Of a DNA stretch of 64,000 bases, positions 49,901-62,486 are shown piece by piece; the first letter of the stretch is position 1; each line of letters opens with the position of its first letter. This DNA is from Pempheris klunzingeri. Taxonomy: Eukaryota > Chordata > Actinopteri > Acropomatiformes > Pempheridae. Below the pieces are notes generated by a model. That model worked only from the letters and a program-made list of their open reading frames with translations. It was not told the origin of the DNA and made no database searches. The stretch spans positions 9,657,338-9,721,337 of the forward strand of contig NC_092028.1 in NCBI RefSeq assembly GCF_042242105.1, in the 5' to 3' direction. Both the position numbers and the translations under genes were made by a program.

Positions 49901-52776
49901 TGTGAAAGCCTGCTTTGTGTAAGAGACAGAATCTATAGAGTGAAGAAGAAATTAAGGGGATTCTCCCATGTGTAGGAACTGGTGATATTGTGAGAGTGAG
50001 GATGGAAAAGATTTGCTTCATTCCTTTGGGTTGTGCACTAATATTGTAAAAAATCACGCACATATTGAACTATCACCTATTTATTTTGTAAAAGCCACAA
50101 AATGCCAAAAGTTAATTAAGGGAAATATACATTTTCTCAGAAGTGGAGATGTGGGAGACAATGGATGAAAATCCAGAGATAAAAATTCTTATATTTCTAT
50201 CTCCTCCCTTCATGCAGATGTTCACATTGTGGTCAAAAAAATGTCTGCACTCATGAATACTCCACCCTAAGTGATATGCGTGCTTGTTCACACACACACA
50301 CGCACACACTTTGCTTAATCTTACGGTAAACAGCTTCCTTCCTGCCCCAGGCCTTGCCTTTCCCTAACTCACCCAGGAACAAGAGCAGGTAACACTCAGT
50401 TGGTTTTGGCACTCGTCCATTCGATCCCGACTGTTAAAACAGAGTCTGTTGCCAAGCAGCTCGTCCTGCCCTGGAACTCTTTGAAAGTTTGCCCAAAAAA
50501 TATGCATAAAAAAACATCAACACAAAATCCCGAAGCAGTTTTAGTGGGACTTTTGGAGAAAGAAAAAAGCAGAACTTGGAGGAATTTCTATACTCGAGTA
50601 CACAGACCAACTCTAAATCTAAACAGACTAAACAGAGATGTGACTAATCAAGATGTGACTAAGACGTCGGCCACATTTTTTTTTGTTTTTTCGCAAAAGC
50701 TGAAACCTGATAACTGAAGTGTTGAACTGATCACCACATGTCATTGTTTAGAGCCTGATATTCACAGCACTACTGTTTATAATTAATGTGGTGATTAATA
50801 GAGATTGTTCAGAACAAAAACAATATCACATATTAATCCATAACACATCGTACATCTGTCTCAACGTTCACACATTTGTCTCTCCCACTGGTTGGGTAAC
50901 ATGAGCGTTTTTGACTAACATTTGGCAGGATGGCACGTTGCCACCTCACAAGTGTTCCCGTAAACACTCACCGCACTGGACCCTATACTGTTGTGCTTTG
51001 CCAAAATGTCACTGGGGCTGTGGTCAACCTCCACCGCAACACTGAATAAAACCTACACCCAAGCAGAGCGGAGCAGAGCAGCAGAAACAGGCAGCTGCAC
51101 AGAGAATAGAATTTATAAGGGAGGTGGCAAAGTGGAGGCATAACACTGCCAGGAACTGTTGTTTTCCTCTGTTTATCCATACTCCCATGGATACTGACAA
51201 AAAGGCATAGAATTAAAACAGTTGCCCTGAATGCCAGAGAATTACCTGAGATGAGGCCATCATGATCAGGCGTGGAGACCCTTAAAGTGGTGATTTCAGA
51301 CTTTCCATGTCATGGCAAGAAGATTTTAAACAGTGCTATTCTCCCTTTTTTTTAAAAAAAAGATGTTGAGTAACTTCTGTTCTATCAGGAGTATTCACCT
51401 AAATCTGATAACGATGTGTTGTCTTTCCAACGAGTGCATGTTGTTACAGGGTAGTTGAGACTGTTCACTGCCAAGGGGAAAGCCAGTTGAAAGCTTGGTT
51501 CAGCCCCCAGCTACAGTACCGGTTGGACACACACTGACTGACTTTCTGTGGAGAGTGGCAAAGGTTAAAAACATCAGTGGAGGGGCTGCATTTGTTTTGA
51601 AATACTCAAATATGAGGATATTCTTGTTAAATCTATTTGCTGAGAGTAATGGTGTTACCTAGACTGGTGATTCCCAAACAGGGGTAAACTTTGCCAATCA
51701 AATAATTGCTTAACTAAAAAATGGAATTTAAAAGAATACTGCTATTTTATTGCTGTAACAATATCCAGTTTGTGTTTTATAAGTAAAAGTTTTATATAAC
51801 ATCCAGTTCCTAATAAGAACATACTTGAAACATGACAGTATTGATGAAGGCGTCCTTGAGCCCATCTGATAGAGCTGTTTGGGATTGTCAGACAAAAAGC
51901 TTTAGGCACCACTGATCCAAACTGATCCTCTGCCTGTTTCTACATTGTATTCCTCAGTTGGATCTATTCTGGCCTGCTCTCCAGCGGACATCTGTAAAAA
52001 AAAACCCATCTTTTATTGATGTGTTTCGTCGTATACACGACATGCTGAACACAATCAGAGGTTCGTGCCTCAGGTGCAGCCAGAGGACTAAGCGTCCTAC
52101 CTGACTTGTTTTGTCTGTACGTGGATATGGGATACACTGGTGGAGGCATTTGTGTTTGCGTGGGCGTTGGAAGAATTACAAACAGAAGACAAAGGTTCCC
52201 TTCTCCACGACTACAACAGGTGCACTATTCGAGAATCACATTTCCCCTCTCTGAGTGGTGTGATTTTAAAGAGCGAACCGCAGTGCAGCAAATCCAAATG
52301 AAAGGTGATTTTGGTGAAACAGGTCTTATAGATCAAAAGGCTTAATTACTGAGAATGAATCTTCCTGCTTGAGATAATTGGCTGGGTTAGGCTCATGTTG
52401 GACAGAGTTTCCCATTCAGGATCAAAGCAGGGTTATTTCGTGCAGCTTGCCCAACATCAGCAGTACCTCACAAACCTGTCAGGACACTGAAGGAGGAAGT
52501 GTTTGCTCACAGACATGGTGTTCTGCGTCAGTGGTGTGGGTCACTGGTGTACTTTGGGGCATCATTAAACACTGAGACAGCCTGTCATCTTAATAAACCA
52601 GACTTTAAAGTAAATCAGTGACTTAGATCGGGACACTTTCTAGCTCGGATTGTTTTAGTGGTGAGTTGGGACAGATGGATGCTCCCTCTCCCTCCCTGCT
52701 GTGGCAGAAAGTCCCCTGCTAACAGGCCCATGGATGGGGTTTATAGAGGAGCAGGACTGCTGCTGGAATAAGGCCC

Positions 52777-52852
52777 GTGTGGGCGTGGCTTCCCGGTTCT
52801 CCCTGAGAGGAACTGGTGCGTCATCATGCCCATATAAGGCCTGAGGACTTCC
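52777..52852 (+). promoter_or_regulatory. Serum-response-like cluster upstream of junb
   Basis: Contains an EGR/KLF-like GTGTGGGCG at 52777-52785, a TGCGTCATCA element at about 52817-52826, a perfect SRF CArG box CCATATAAGG at 52830-52839, and an ETS core ACTTCC (GGAAGT on the other strand) at 52847-52852. A CArG box next to an ETS site is the classic SRE/TCF arrangement of immediate-early genes, which fits junb about 500 bp downstream. Confidence 0.65.
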
Positions 52853-53236
52853 TCCACAGGATGGATCATAATAAACAGCACAGTATAGGTTAATATAGGC
52901 TATAATTTTACATCTAATGGATGATCAAGCTGTAGATGTGCTGACCCGCATTTGATGCAGCATTAGAATAACTCCCACAAATAATGGGTCTTTATTTTCT
53001 TGTTACAATCTAACAACACAGGCGGATACATTAAGAGCACTCGCTTGGTCTTAATAAGTAATCTCACCTTTTCGCTTATGCAACAAACGCTTATTCAATC
53101 TATAAATAAATAAGTAATAAGTAAATAACGTGGGCTCCTCTGTTTCTGACGCCGGGCTCCGCTGCCGTCCCTCCTCGGTGCGCTCTCTTGCCTACAGGCT
53201 TGTTTACAGTCGCCTCTTCCCGGCATTAGCGTCACT

Positions 53237-53334
53237 TGACGTCGCACCTGCTGGGCGTGGCGACGGAGCTGCTCGACCAATCACAGCGCGGCGCAGTCTT
53301 GGCAGCAAGCGTGTGTGTATGCCTATATAAAAAG
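53237..53334 (+). promoter_or_regulatory. junb core promoter
   Basis: In order: a CRE-like TGACGTCG at 53237-53244, a GGGCGTGGC GC/KLF box at about 53252-53260, a CCAAT box at 53277-53281, and a TATA box TATATAAAAAG at 53324-53334. Transcription would start near 53355, giving a 5' UTR of about 325 nt. That UTR holds two very short upstream ORFs whose ATGs are at 53584 and 53588. Confidence 0.8.
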
Positions 53335-53678
53335 GCACGTATTGACCCGTCTGAACACACCTCTACGAGCACCGACAGCAGCACGTCAACTGACAGGAGT
53401 TCCGACTTCAACTTTTCCTTCACGGAATCGCAAAGAAAACAGCAACCGGACACTGGAAAAGACTTTAAGCAGCCAACTCTGAGCTGCAACAGTTTTTGTC
53501 GGATCTTCTACTTTCACTCTTTCTCTTTTGGAGTGATTTTTAATTCGGGACACAGCTAAGAGAGACGACGTGTGCCTGAATTGATGCATGCTCTCTGCTG
53601 ACTCTGACATTTGTTGATTAACAGAGACAGACTGTGTTTCTATAAGCAGCTGGTAAGCTTACTTTTCCCTACGACTTT

Positions 53679-54665
53679 ATGTCTACAAAGATGGAACAGC
53701 CTTTTTATCATGACGACTCTTTTCTGTCCGCTTACGGCCACTCAGAGGCAGCCATGCACGACTACAAGCTGCTAAAGCAGAATATGAATTTGAACTTCCC
53801 AGAGCCATATCGCAACCTGAAATCGCAGCTGAGAGCCGAGACAGATCCGTACCAAGGGGGGCATCAAGACGTGGGGTCCCTGAAGCTCGCATCCCCAGAG
53901 CTAGAGAGGCTCATCATCCAAAACAGTAACGGTGTGATCACCACTCCCACCCCGGGACAGTACTTCTACAACCGGGGCATCACCGATGAGCAGGAGGGCT
54001 TCGCCGAGGGTTTTGTCAAAGCCCTGGACGAGCTGCACAAGATGAACCAGATGCCCCCTCCAAACGTGTCCATCGGAGCCGGTGGAGTTACGACGTGCTC
54101 GGCGGCGGCCTCTAGTGTCTTCGGCTCCACCTTGCAGGCCGAGCCTCCCATCTACACGACACTGAACGCCTACTGCCCGAACACGAGCCTCTCTTCCGCA
54201 TCCAGCTACCCCACAGCCACCATCAGCTACCTGCCGCCGCACCAGCAGAGCCACCCGCAGACCTCGACGCACGGCACGCACCCGTTCCCGCACGCTCTCC
54301 CGGGCTCCGGGCTCCATCCGCAGCGGCTCGTGGCTCTGAAAGAGGAACCCCAGACCGTGCCTGACCTCCTCAGCAGCGACGGCTCGCCCCCAATGTCCCC
54401 GATCGACCTGGAGACCCAGGAGAGGATCAAGGCGGAGCGCAAGAGGCTGAGGAATCGGCTAGCCGCGACCAAATGCCGGAGGCGCAAGCTGGAGCGCATC
54501 GCCCGGCTGGAGGACAAGGTGAAAGTTCTGAAGAGCGACAACGTGGGGCTCTCCAACACCGCATCGGTGCTCCGCGATCAGGTCGCCCAGCTCAAACAGA
54601 AAGTCCTGACACATGTGAGCAGCGGCTGTCAGCTGATGCTCACAAGCAAGATGGAGGCGTTTTAA
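53679..54665 (+). CDS. junb: Transcription factor JunB
   Basis: A single-exon gene of 328 aa, as for all Jun genes, intact and GC-rich. JunB dimerises with Fos, ATF or other Jun proteins to form AP-1 and binds TGA(C/G)TCA in the nucleus. The N-terminus [15 protein letters not shown] is JunB type. Residues 66-92 form the conserved activation segment ([12 protein letters not shown], then [16 protein letters not shown]). [19 protein letters not shown] follows at about 106-124. The basic region is about 252-275 ([13 protein letters not shown]), and the zipper leucines are L277, L284, L291, L298 and L305. The C-terminus [18 protein letters not shown] is closer to JunB than to c-Jun. Ser72 is followed by Pro, as in c-Jun but unlike human JunB. 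An in-frame Met5 has the better Kozak context, but Met1 is conserved. Whether this is the junba or junbb paralogue cannot be told here. Confidence 0.97.
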   Translation: MSTKMEQPFYHDDSFLSAYGHSEAAMHDYKLLKQNMNLNFPEPYRNLKSQLRAETDPYQGGHQDVGSLKLASPELERLIIQNSNGVITTPTPGQYFYNRGITDEQEGFAEGFVKALDELHKMNQMPPPNVSIGAGGVTTCSAAASSVFGSTLQAEPPIYTTLNAYCPNTSLSSASSYPTATISYLPPHQQSHPQTSTHGTHPFPHALPGSGLHPQRLVALKEEPQTVPDLLSSDGSPPMSPIDLETQERIKAERKRLRNRLAATKCRRRKLERIARLEDKVKVLKSDNVGLSNTASVLRDQVAQLKQKVLTHVSSGCQLMLTSKMEAF

Positions 54666-55160
54666 ACAACAGAGACTACATAACTGACTGAAAAGTAATA
54701 ACACTGGAGTCATGTTCTGCATGCGCAGCACTGGGATACCGGCTGATGTGCTGTCAGCCTTGACAGCAACGCAGGGCCGAGGGCTAAGTGTAGACAACTC
54801 TTTAGGCTATTTAGGGTGAAAAGACTGATAAAAATGGTACTTCCGGATGCTGGACATCGCTCAGAGGACCATTCAACCCTAAACACCAGGGCAGCATCCA
54901 GACTGAGCAGACACTGAGCAACACAGCGGGCACAGGCCCAGAAGTTGCGTTTACTAATGGTAGAAAATTGGGAATGATTATTGTATTTCTTTGTACTTTT
55001 TTTTGCAACTGATATTGTCATGCAATGCTGCATTTATTCTTTGTGTAAATTATTTTGTTTGTCCGGTTGATCCAGACAAACTAATGATGTCCAATGTTTA
55101 CACTGTCTTTTTTATTTGTGATGTGTATTTAAGTAAAGTGTCTTAAAATGAAACCGAAAT
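54666..55160 (+). other. junb 3' UTR
   Basis: Follows the TAA at 54663-54665. It contains an ATTTA word near 55032 and T-rich stretches typical of unstable immediate-early mRNAs. No AATAAA was found; AGTAAA at about 55132 is the best variant poly(A) signal before the sequence changes character. Confidence 0.5.
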
Positions 55161-58100
55161 TGGATTGGAGTGTTTGATTTATATATCACTTAAGACCGTA
55201 TGGTCGAACTTATACAACATACATGAACTAGTAAGTAAGTGGGGGAGGTAAGCGAGGTTTATTTCCTACCATGTTGTAACAATAATATTCGCTGTAGCTC
55301 TTAGTGAGGAACTCTTACACAAGCACATTCTGGTTTCAGTGTTTTTACGCATGGAGCGTAGCCTGCGTACGTAGGCTTTTCCAAATTACGCACAGGCGTG
55401 TCCATATACGGGCATGTTGGTGAATACTTCATCACATGGGAGGATTTCTGGGAACCCCCGCCCAGGTAACGTAAACTCGTTTCATTTCAATCCCTCCTTC
55501 TGTTGTATCGATAAGGTCTGTGAGCTTCGTGAGGGTGGTGGAATTTCCTTTCCTTATTATGCAACTTTAGTTCAACTTGCCGCACGAACGGAGCAAAGTG
55601 CAGCCTTGTTATCAGATAGCCGGATAGAAGTCGGTCTAATGACACCAGGAAGTAGATAAAAATTTCATAAATACGATGCTTGCGATCATGAAACGACCTG
55701 TGATACGACGGTTGTTATAAACTTAACCCACATTCCTAAATCCGCCCGGGTGCAATCTGTCGGTGCCACTCACACGTCAAAGTCTTGAAGACATATTTGG
55801 AGTGTCAGTGTAATTGAAAGATTGCACACGAAGGGAAGTGACAGTGGCTTCAGGAATGTCGGGGGCGACTCAAGATGCCACGCCGCTTGGCAGAGCAGTG
55901 GGCGCGAGTGGGCGTCCGGAGCGCGCGGGAGCATCTGTGTGGATGGATGGAGATGTGCGCGTTGCCAAGTATAACATTCTGGTGGGACACATCAGAGGCC
56001 AAATATTCGCGGCACCAGAGTCCCCCCACCCCCTGTGTCAGTAAGCACTTGCACTATTAACCAGGGGTCACTGAGCGCACAAGCAGTGATAATGCTAATG
56101 TGAGTTGGGGGAGTGACGGAGGGACAAACCAGACGGAATAAGGGGACCATGTGGAGTTTGTTGAAAGCATTTAGTGCTTTGGTGGCCATTGGCATTGTAC
56201 ACAAGCTGGTGTCAGGAAAAGCGCAGGGGGATTTTTTTGTCCTGTAAAAGCAGTTTGTGACGTACAACTGAACAAAAAAGCCTGTCTGGACTGACAAAAG
56301 TCTCTCTCTCTCTCTCAGTACTCACGAAAACCACTTCAGACGAGCCCAGTAGCGACGGTTGCGGTTATCGTGCGCACTCTCACCTCAAGCTGTTTTGGAG
56401 AGGAAGGTTTTAACCTCCTTTCATCTCACGCGTATTTAAGATTTAAGTCTAATTTCCATCAATAACAACTCCCCTATTTTTGGACGTGGAAACAGAACAA
56501 AACCCGCCCACACAACTTCTCCTTTCCTGTGACTTTTTTTTTTTTTATCAAGAAACCCATATCTGAGGGGATGTACACTTTTTTTTTTTTTACCTTATTC
56601 AACAGTTTAAAACATTTCTGATGAGAACCAGTAAGGCCTGACAGTAACACGTGCGGTGGATCCGAAGAAGCAAAGCATTTTATGTCCCATAAAATATTCA
56701 TGAATATGCGTAAAGTGTCATCAAAGCCACTGCACTTGCCAACATCACGCAGCTATTTCATTTAACTGGAGCCCAGCTCCTACTCAGAGGAATACTTTTA
56801 AATATCACTGCAGTCTCCATTTACGCACACAGCAGGCCTACATATTATAATGGGCGCACCGAGTCCAAAAAAACAAGCCAATTGAAGCCATACTGGCTCT
56901 CCACACGCCTCGGCCCACAACCCACACTGAGTGTCTGTGGGAACATCTGTGATGCGAACGCTGACGTATGAAGAGCTCCGGGTGGGTTTGATTTTCCTCT
57001 CCACGAGCCCCCTTCCCCTCCCACAGACGCGCAGGCCTGGCTCTCTTCTCTCACTCATTCTCTCCCTCTCTCCGCTCTTCTGTTATCTTCTCGAGAACCA
57101 TGAATATTCCTCCCACCTTGCCGCGGCCATCTGAGGTTCTTACAGAAGTTGGACCGCAAGTTGCATCACTAGTTTTAGACAAAGGAGTGAGGTGGATGGT
57201 GAGTTCATTACAAATCATTATGGTTTATTAATCATCTATCCCATGAATTCAGCACAGTGTCACAAACTGTTCCCTTAACAATACTGCCAATAACAGGAAT
57301 GTGTCACACAAGACAAAGCTGTGACAATGTGACTGCATCTACGGTAAACACAGAGTTTGTTCAGATATAGTCACATTCTAGTATATATTGGTTTATTAAC
57401 ACTACAGCAGAGCAGTGGAGGGGAGAGCAGGTCCACATTCACACATACTAAATGGCACAAAACCACTCAGTGAACAACAGGGTGGTTTGGTGGGAGCACA
57501 TTGCCATCTACTGGAATAATGTCCGAATGGCAGCTAAAATCATGACTTCTAAACAAGTGGCATTTAACACCAATAATAGCAGTCCTTTTGGGGACAAGAG
57601 AGTTTATTTTTTGGCAAAAAGGGGAAAAGAAAAGCAACGACGAGCGTTGAATGGAAGTAAGCTCTGGTGTGTTTGCGTGACAAGCTGTAAGTTGCGAAGG
57701 AGCAAGTTAAACCTGTATTCAACAACTATTATGTATTTGTTCTTCAGATTTTCTCGATTTTGAATCATCAGTCAGGTTTTGGCTGTAATTGATTAAGCAC
57801 GTTACTGTCATTGCATACAGGCGGGATGATTGACATTCAAATCGTTCCTCCTATTGCTTCAGTGTTAAACATGATAAAGTGGACACTGCGCAGTCTTAAT
57901 GTAGCCTGAGTGTGGTTTTACTGGGGAGAAATGGGATAATGTATTTACCAGCTCTCCATTGTCATCTCTAATACAGAAAGAGAGCATTTATTATTTATAT
58001 TTGTAACTGCAAACCTGCCTGCCTGCACAGCTCCTAGAATTACCGCACAGTATGTATTTGATTTCAGTGAGGGACTGTATGAAAATGATCAGGGAGGGGA

Positions 58101-58537
58101 TGGAGGTCAGATATGGGGGAGGATTGTGTTATATTTCTTTTTGCTGGGGGGAGTGTAATCAGAATGTTTTGTCTTTTCTCACCACATGTTCATATATTTT
58201 TTTATTGTAAAAACGTACTAAATAGTACGGTTCAGCTTGGGACACGCCATCTTTTTTTTTTGCTTTTCCTCTTTTTAGTTATTACGGTGAATCCAGTTGT
58301 ACTGATGCTGTTTTAAGTTGTAATATTTTAGGACCTCAGGGGGAGAGAATGTCAGAGGTCTACTCACTGGCCTCTACACTAATAATGTCTATTATATAGT
58401 ACACATGGGATTATTATTATATCTCCTGTATTCTCCTTAAGAACTCTTCCTCTTTGATGTGAGGGCAATCCACAGATAAAGGACGTGAATGTAACCTGAC
58501 ACTTACACAGACACCGTTACTTATCACTCAGATGTAC

Positions 58538-58538
<1 letters not shown>

Positions 58539-58581
<43 letters not shown>
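58539..58581. repeat. Compound (GT)n(GA)n microsatellite
   Basis: About 16 nt of GT followed by about 26 nt of GA. Confidence 0.9.
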
Positions 58582-58586
<5 letters not shown>

Positions 58587-58809
58587 AGAAAAACTGAGAA
58601 CTTTGACTTTGAAGGTCAGACTTTGGCCTTGCAGAAACAAATTTAAAAAGATCATCTCATCCACAGAATGGTACAATTTGTTTCAGATGTTGGCCTCATA
58701 AAAAGTATGAAACAAATTAAAAAGATAACCTCACCTCATTTGTGTTACAATTTGTCTTATCGCTGCTCACACGCTCGCAGTCATCATCTTAAATGTGTGT
58801 GTGTGTGCA

Positions 58810-58811
<2 letters not shown>

Positions 58812-58841
<30 letters not shown>
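58812..58841. repeat. (GT)n microsatellite
   Basis: About 30 nt of GT. It lies 135 bp from an inverted (CA)n at 58976-59019, so the two could pair in a transcript. Confidence 0.9.
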
Positions 58842-58844
<3 letters not shown>

Positions 58845-58972
58845 AATGGTACTCATTTGTGACCCTCTCTGTCCAGCTCTGTCATTTGCTGTGATGATGA
58901 CTTTCACAGGGGACATGTTATTAGCTAACATCATCAAGTAGCAGCAGTTCACTACAGAAATAGCTGCAATGG

Positions 58973-58975
<3 letters not shown>

Positions 58976-59019
<44 letters not shown>
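58976..59019. repeat. (CA)n microsatellite
   Basis: About 44 nt of CA dinucleotide. Confidence 0.93.
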
Positions 59020-59022
<3 letters not shown>

Positions 59023-61076
59023 TGTGCCTCACTGTCCTTTTAACAGAAAAATGTCAAGTGGTGTGTGGCATTATCAAAATGACGCACAGCTTGTGCTCTC
59101 TGTGTTTTCACCTGCAGAGGGCACACACTGTTCTACTGAGAAACACTTCACAGATTATTAAAATACATGCATTAGTCACTTTTATTGAGATTTCTGAGAG
59201 AAGTACGACACATTGTGATGGCAACCTGTGCTGTTGGTTGATTCAAACAGAATTCCCCGATCCTGCTTTGTGGGGAGGGTCTGCTTAATTCAGACGATGC
59301 AGTTTTGCTGTCAGTTCAGCTGCTGCAAAGCTGAATCTCTGGAAGGACTTAAATCCATCCAAGCCCAAAAGGCATTTATTTTCAATGTGGCCCGTATAAT
59401 AAAATCAGACGTTGACAGTATTAAAATAAATTGTCCTGATACATATTCAAAAATGAGAACATTTGAATTTCTCCCTTAAAGCAAAGGGCGACACTGAGTG
59501 ACAGCTGTCTGGACGAAGGGGGGACACACTTGTCATGCTGTATCACTAAACTGGGGGCTGACAGTGGTGAGAAGACAGTGCATCGACAATAAACAGAGGT
59601 GGAGGGCACGTACTTCTCAGCACACAGTGCTCAGCCCTGGGTATGCATGAGGGTTTGATTTAATTCGTTTTGAACAAGAAGAATAACAAATGACATTATT
59701 ATTATTAAGTATTTTAGCTGTCAAATTTTACATTTGGAAGCATAATTGACTATATGCAAGAGATTTAAATTTCAGTGCAATCATCAGTAGTGTAGAAAGT
59801 GGAAAGAATCGAGGAGAAGCAAGGTATCAGCAGAGAGTTGTATCTATTTCCCGAATGCTGAGGTTTCTGATGCATTCAGTAGAGAAACTCTGTGAGTAGC
59901 TCTGCTCAGCAGGGGTTTTGGTATTTGAAGAAAAGACTATACTTCCATTTCTGAACAAGGCTACTCCTTTGAGAGAAAAAAAACAAAAAAACCTTCACCA
60001 ATACAGAAAAAAAAACGGGTTACATAAGCGTGTTTCCATAAATAAGACGATAAAATGTTTCCATACGTTGTAATTTCCAACAAGCGTGCCCCAGGGGGCC
60101 CTCCCGCTGCTGCTGTGAGGTACATGGAAAGCTCCACATAATTAACTCATGTAAACTCAACAAGGAAATAGCCTTTTTTTGTGTGTGATGTTGACCTTTA
60201 ATGAATAACAGTCAGCTGCCTATCAACCTGAGTCAGCTGTCACCACATGTCAATCTTTATATATAGTCTATTGTTGCCATTGAGAGTGTGTAGAAACTAG
60301 TTGTATTAGCTAGCTAAATGTAACTGATCAATGATCCAGGTGGTTGTATTGTGAATGCAAATGGGACCAAACCTGCCTAAACACTGACAGTTAAAGTCAA
60401 CGAAAAAAATGACTAACTGTATCCACTTTTATATAATTAACCCTTTCATTCATAGAGGTCACTACATTGTACAGCTATTCAAAAGCAGTTTTCTTGTATA
60501 TGCATGAGTTTTGATGGCATAGTTGCACATCAGCCACCACAGTGGGTGCTACTGCATTGCAAGTGAAAGTTCAAACCATCTATAAAAAGAAACCCTCACA
60601 GGCAAGAAAAATATGGTGACATCAAGTAACATCTAAGGAGTCATGCAATTGCTAAATTTTCCAAGTATTGATTTTATATTGGGAGGAAATTATGATTAAT
60701 CACATGTCCACTGAATTGTACATCATGCATCAGTAGCTATATTTGAACTACTGGACATGTAAAAATATCTTTATAAAATTTGGGTTGAAAAAAAAAAAAA
60801 GTTCAAATCTTGTTTTTCATGCCTAAAGATGAATAAAAACACTTGGTAAAGAAATCCTGACTGAGGTTATCATAATTCATGCGTGAAAGGGTTAATAATG
60901 TCAAATAAGATCCAGCTCATAATCGTTTGCAATGAACTTTAATTTGAAACACGAGTGGTGGTGTTGACTTGAGTTGTGAAGAGTAGAGGCATAAAGATAC
61001 ATCTAGTCATCATTTTTCATTGTCCTGGGAGCATGAAAACAGATAAGGCTCAGGGATGGCATTTAGAAATGTCGTC

Positions 61077-61082
61077 TTTATT
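61077..61082 (-). terminator. Probable rtbdn poly(A) signal (AATAAA)
   Basis: TTTATT on the + strand reads AATAAA on the minus strand, about 1.05 kb after the rtbdn stop, with no other gene in between. Confidence 0.5.
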
Positions 61083-62131
61083 GAGAACGTAAAGCACAGA
61101 AACAACCATTTCAGCAAGCTTACCATAAATCAGACAAATCAGTTTCCCTTTTTTTTTCTTACAAAACATTTACATCTAACGGTGCCTCACTCAAGAAATA
61201 CATAATTATAAAAGAAACATCCACGGTACATTGATGATATACGTGATCAAACTACCAGAACAACCTCATCTGGTATGAATGCTGCCTCTGCGGATTTACT
61301 CTGGTAGGCAGATTTTGTTACTGAATATTAAACCTTGACTCAGGTAATATGCTTACCTCTCCTCTTGTCATTATCATACCAGATCCCTTACAGTACACTC
61401 AGCCTGTAGTCTCTGTTAGAAAGCCTAAGTTACATTCATTAAAATCATTACTCTGCGTGACCTTCTCTACTATCACCTTATGATGTGTAGACTGCACGAT
61501 ACGGCATCACAACAGTAAGATCTGCATTTAACAACTGACTAATGCACAGAATTAAGTCAACTAGATGACTGAAAAGAGTAGCGGGGTAGTGAAGTACTGG
61601 TGCAGGTGCATCATGTTTTACAACACTGGCATGAAGTCCTCCGGTCAGTGATGACATGTTTGACTCATGCACATGAACTAATACTGTAGGACTCTCTCAT
61701 GTGCAAGACTTCGCACACGCCTCCTCCTATCACAATATCAGTGCTGTGTTTTACTGAGCCACACAAAGTAAATTAAATACCTGACTTTGATGAAGACCTG
61801 GTAACTCCTCAGCAGAGCCCTTGCAGAATTGAGGATTTTGTGGCATTTTTAATTACTGTGTTTAAATCCTGGCTGTTTAGGTTGTTCAAAAAACAGACCA
61901 GGTGTTTGTTGAAGATGTTACAAGCTTGTCGACTATCTTATGCCAGATACATTGTTTAAAACCATAGAGATTATGTAGAGTGTGATGTTAATGATAACGA
62001 GAGCTTAGGTTTGTATGGTAAGGTTAATTAGAGGAGCAAGGTTACAACTCCATTTCAAGAGATTTTGTAAATTAGGATCTAGACAATTATCTCCAATTAT
62101 CTCTAAATATATTGCAATCTACCGCTCCTCT

Positions 62132-62486
62132 CTACAAGCCGCTCCCACTCCCCTCCACGTCGTCCACCATGACCGAGCGTTTACGCAGCACAGAGTTCCC
62201 CTTCCTGCCGCTCCTGACCTGCAGGGGCAGCTTGGTCTGGCAAGGGGCCCGGTACTGAGGCAGGCCGGTCTTGGTGGTGTCCAGCTCCTCTGGGTCGTCC
62301 TGCTGGGCCCTGAGGGCGGCGATCACGTCCTTGTCTGAGGGACTGAGGGTCAGGCAGCCGCAGGGGCGACCGCCGTCGCCCTCCGCTCCGATCTCTCCGG
62401 CCTCTCCCACCTCCTCAGGCTCATCCTCCACTGTCATGAAGGCGTCACCCCACAGGCTCTCGCAGAGATCCCTGCCGTGCTGGTAC

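Larger units (their letters stand above)
17471..52680. other. Gene desert of about 35 kb between hook2 and junb
   Basis: The open frames here (all under about 175 codons) are built from microsatellites, repeats or random sequence. None shows a recognisable domain or a chain of splice sites. The stretch contains microsatellites, several copies of short interspersed repeats, a LINE 3' fragment and scattered AP-1-type sites, listed separately. By position it is the likely home of distal junb regulatory elements. GET3 and BEST2, which lie on the other side of HOOK2 in human, are not here either. Confidence 0.7.
55190..61070. other. Intergenic region between junb and rtbdn, no supported gene
   Basis: Holds a CpG-rich patch at about 55855-55935, a CpG-containing stretch at 56900-57200, and several microsatellites. 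PRDX2 and RNASEH2A, which lie between JUNB and RTBDN in human, are not present. No exon chain could be built. One weak first-exon candidate at 57102-57199 is discussed as a finding. Confidence 0.6.

Noticed and set aside
55814..56044. CpG-rich open frames downstream of junb
   Set aside because: Overlapping frames in the same patch are all open because it is GC-rich; no homology or exon signals.
57452..57763. 103-codon open frame on the + strand
   Set aside because: No recognisable domain, no splice or promoter support, and composition like its non-coding surroundings.
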